Source: Robiginitomaculum sp. (GTDB lineage Bacteria; Pseudomonadota; Alphaproteobacteria; Caulobacterales; Maricaulaceae). Taken from it: 7,208 nt of DNA. The notes under the pieces were generated by a model. It was not told the DNA's origin and searched no databases. It saw only the letters and a program-made list of their open reading frames with translations. Positions 6,353-7,208 of the stretch are shown here, piece by piece. Position 1 is the first letter of the stretch. Each line of letters opens with the position of its first letter. Position numbers and translations under genes: made by a program. The stretch lies in NCBI GenBank assembly GCA_002733385.1, contig NVVO01000017.1, positions 6,213-13,420 of the forward strand, in the 5' to 3' direction.

Positions 6353-6376
6353 TACCAACAAAAATACCCAGAAAAA
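6353..6376. repeat. Imperfect 12-base tandem duplication in the GT4-HNH gap
   Basis: TACCAACAAAAA (6353-6364) is followed at once by TACCCAGAAAAA (6365-6376), matching at 10 of 12 positions. It lies in the 140-base gap (6282-6421) between the glycosyltransferase and the HNH gene. The gap has no credible coding sequence and no clear terminator. TTGTCA occurs at 6292-6297 and 6378-6383 and TTGACA at 6406-6411, but none has a good -10 at proper distance. The repeat may be chance in A-rich DNA. Confidence 0.3.
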
Positions 6377-6421
6377 TTTGTCATCCCCCTATGGGCTCTG
6401 TTTGTTTGACAGGACGCCATC

Positions 6422-7036
6422 ATGGGTTTGATACATAAAATGCCGTCCTTGCCGGAGGCTATAACTGCAAGTGCCGTAACCTCAAATGCCGTAGCTAATG
6501 GCTCTCACCCTTGTCTGGTGCTGAATGCGGATTACCAACCGCTTAGTTATTATCCCTTATCACTTTGGTCATGGCAAGACGCGGTCAAGGCAGTTTTTCT
6601 AGACCGGGTCAGTGTGGTTGGCCAGTACGAACAACATGTCCGCTCAGCCAATTTTGCCATGCCCGTCCCGTCGGTTGTCGCCTTAAAGGAATTTGTCCCG
6701 CAAAACCGGACGCCGGCCTTTACAAGATTTAATTTGTTTTTGCGTGATGGTTTTGCCTGTGTCTATTGCGGGTGCGGCGATGAGCTGACTTTTGACCATG
6801 TAATCCCGCGCCGTTTGGGCGGCACAACCAGTTGGGAAAATATTGTTGCCGCCTGTTCAACCTGCAATCTTAAAAAAGGTGGCCGTAGTCCGCAGACTTC
6901 AGGCATGACAATGATACGCCCGCCAACCAAGCCCAGTATTTACGAATTACAAGCCCAGGGCAGGCGCTTTCCTCCCGGCTATCTACATGATAGCTGGCTG
7001 GATTTTTTGTATTGGGACGTGGAATTGGAGATATAA
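6422..7036 (+). CDS. HNH endonuclease-family protein
   Basis: Predicted 204-residue cytoplasmic protein. A variable N terminus (about 1-30) precedes a conserved block beginning C31-L-V-L-N-A-D-Y-Q-P-L-S and including L-S-L-W-S-W-Q-D-A-V-K-A-V-F-L-D-R, of the kind seen in HNH proteins widespread in alphaproteobacteria. The HNH fold spans about 110-157: C113-x2-C116 and C145-x2-C148 form a zinc site, D125-H126 is the catalytic pair, N140 is the middle asparagine, and N149 with K-K-G-G-R closes the motif. All key residues are present, so nuclease activity is plausible, but the cellular role is unknown and nothing nearby suggests restriction or phage defence. The ATG at 6422 has AGGA (6411-6414) seven bases upstream. 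The stop overlaps the start of the next gene by one base. Confidence 0.88.
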   Translation: MGLIHKMPSLPEAITASAVTSNAVANGSHPCLVLNADYQPLSYYPLSLWSWQDAVKAVFLDRVSVVGQYEQHVRSANFAMPVPSVVALKEFVPQNRTPAFTRFNLFLRDGFACVYCGCGDELTFDHVIPRRLGGTTSWENIVAACSTCNLKKGGRSPQTSGMTMIRPPTKPSIYELQAQGRRFPPGYLHDSWLDFLYWDVELEI

Positions 7037-7208
7037 TGCACAGATTTTTATTCATAATGATTGCGACAATCACGCTACTGACTTTAGCGGCGTGCGGGAC
7101 GGAAAAAACCAACCGGGTGGTGATAAAAACCAAACTTGGGACAATAGAAATTGAAGTCTATCCTGACCGCGCCCCGCTCACGGCGGACAATTTCCTCTAT
7201 TATGTGGA
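7036..7208 (+). CDS. Lipoprotein cyclophilin-type peptidyl-prolyl cis-trans isomerase (3' end outside window)
   Basis: Fifty-seven codons are visible. Residues 1-19 are a hydrophobic lipoprotein signal ending in the lipobox L17-A-A-C20, so C20 should be lipidated after signal peptidase II cleavage. From about residue 28 the sequence VVIKTKLGTIEIEVYPDRAP followed by LTADNFLYYV is the first strands and helix of a cyclophilin domain, which interconverts proline peptide bonds and assists folding of exported proteins. Catalytic arginine and the rest of the domain lie beyond the window. The ATG (7036-7038) shares its A with the HNH stop TAA (7034-7036), and GGAG (7027-7030) is five bases upstream, so translation is probably coupled to the HNH gene. 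Residual doubt concerns only the unseen remainder. Confidence 0.85.
   Translation, partial: MHRFLFIMIATITLLTLAACGTEKTNRVVIKTKLGTIEIEVYPDRAPLTADNFLYYV

Noticed and set aside
6406..6411. Perfect -35 hexamer TTGACA upstream of the HNH gene
   Set aside because: It is only 10 bases from the ATG, so a matching -10 would fall within the coding sequence and could not drive the full gene.

Overview
The window looks like chromosomal housekeeping DNA from an alphaproteobacterium of moderate GC content. The basis is the divergent pair lytic transglycosylase | dapA-smpB-folK, an arrangement I associate with that class, and a long HNH protein of the type common there. I cannot place it to genus. I see no phage, transposon, CRISPR, rRNA or tRNA, and no complete undescribed multi-gene system.

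Layout. Positions 1-123 (+) are the tail of an unidentified gene, closed by a strong intrinsic terminator (141-170). A single-gene unit follows at 252-980 (+): a secreted DUF481 outer-membrane beta-barrel protein. It converges with, and overlaps by 9 bases, the end of the leftward operon dapA (2867-1992), smpB (1989-1510), folK (1490-972). The DUF481 transcript appears to end at a terminator embedded antisense inside folK (1023-1058). The 135-bp region 2868-3002 drives dapA leftward and slt rightward. To the right lie slt (3003-5069), a GT4 glycosyltransferase (5136-6281), an HNH-family protein (6422-7036), and the start of a lipoprotein cyclophilin-type prolyl isomerase (7036 to the window edge), whose start codon overlaps the HNH stop.

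How the genes relate. DapA starts the branch to diaminopimelate and lysine, so it feeds peptidoglycan synthesis. The divergent Slt cuts peptidoglycan. The glycosyltransferase and DUF481 protein are also envelope-related, and the isomerase is predicted to be an envelope lipoprotein, so most of the window concerns the cell envelope. SmpB (ribosome rescue) and FolK (folate synthesis) are ordinary passengers of the dapA operon.

Points most worth a second look are the antisense terminator inside folK, a hairpin that would hide the ribosome binding site of the glycosyltransferase, loss of two lysine-sensing residues in DapA, the strongly cationic tail of the glycosyltransferase, and the HNH/cyclophilin start-stop overlap.
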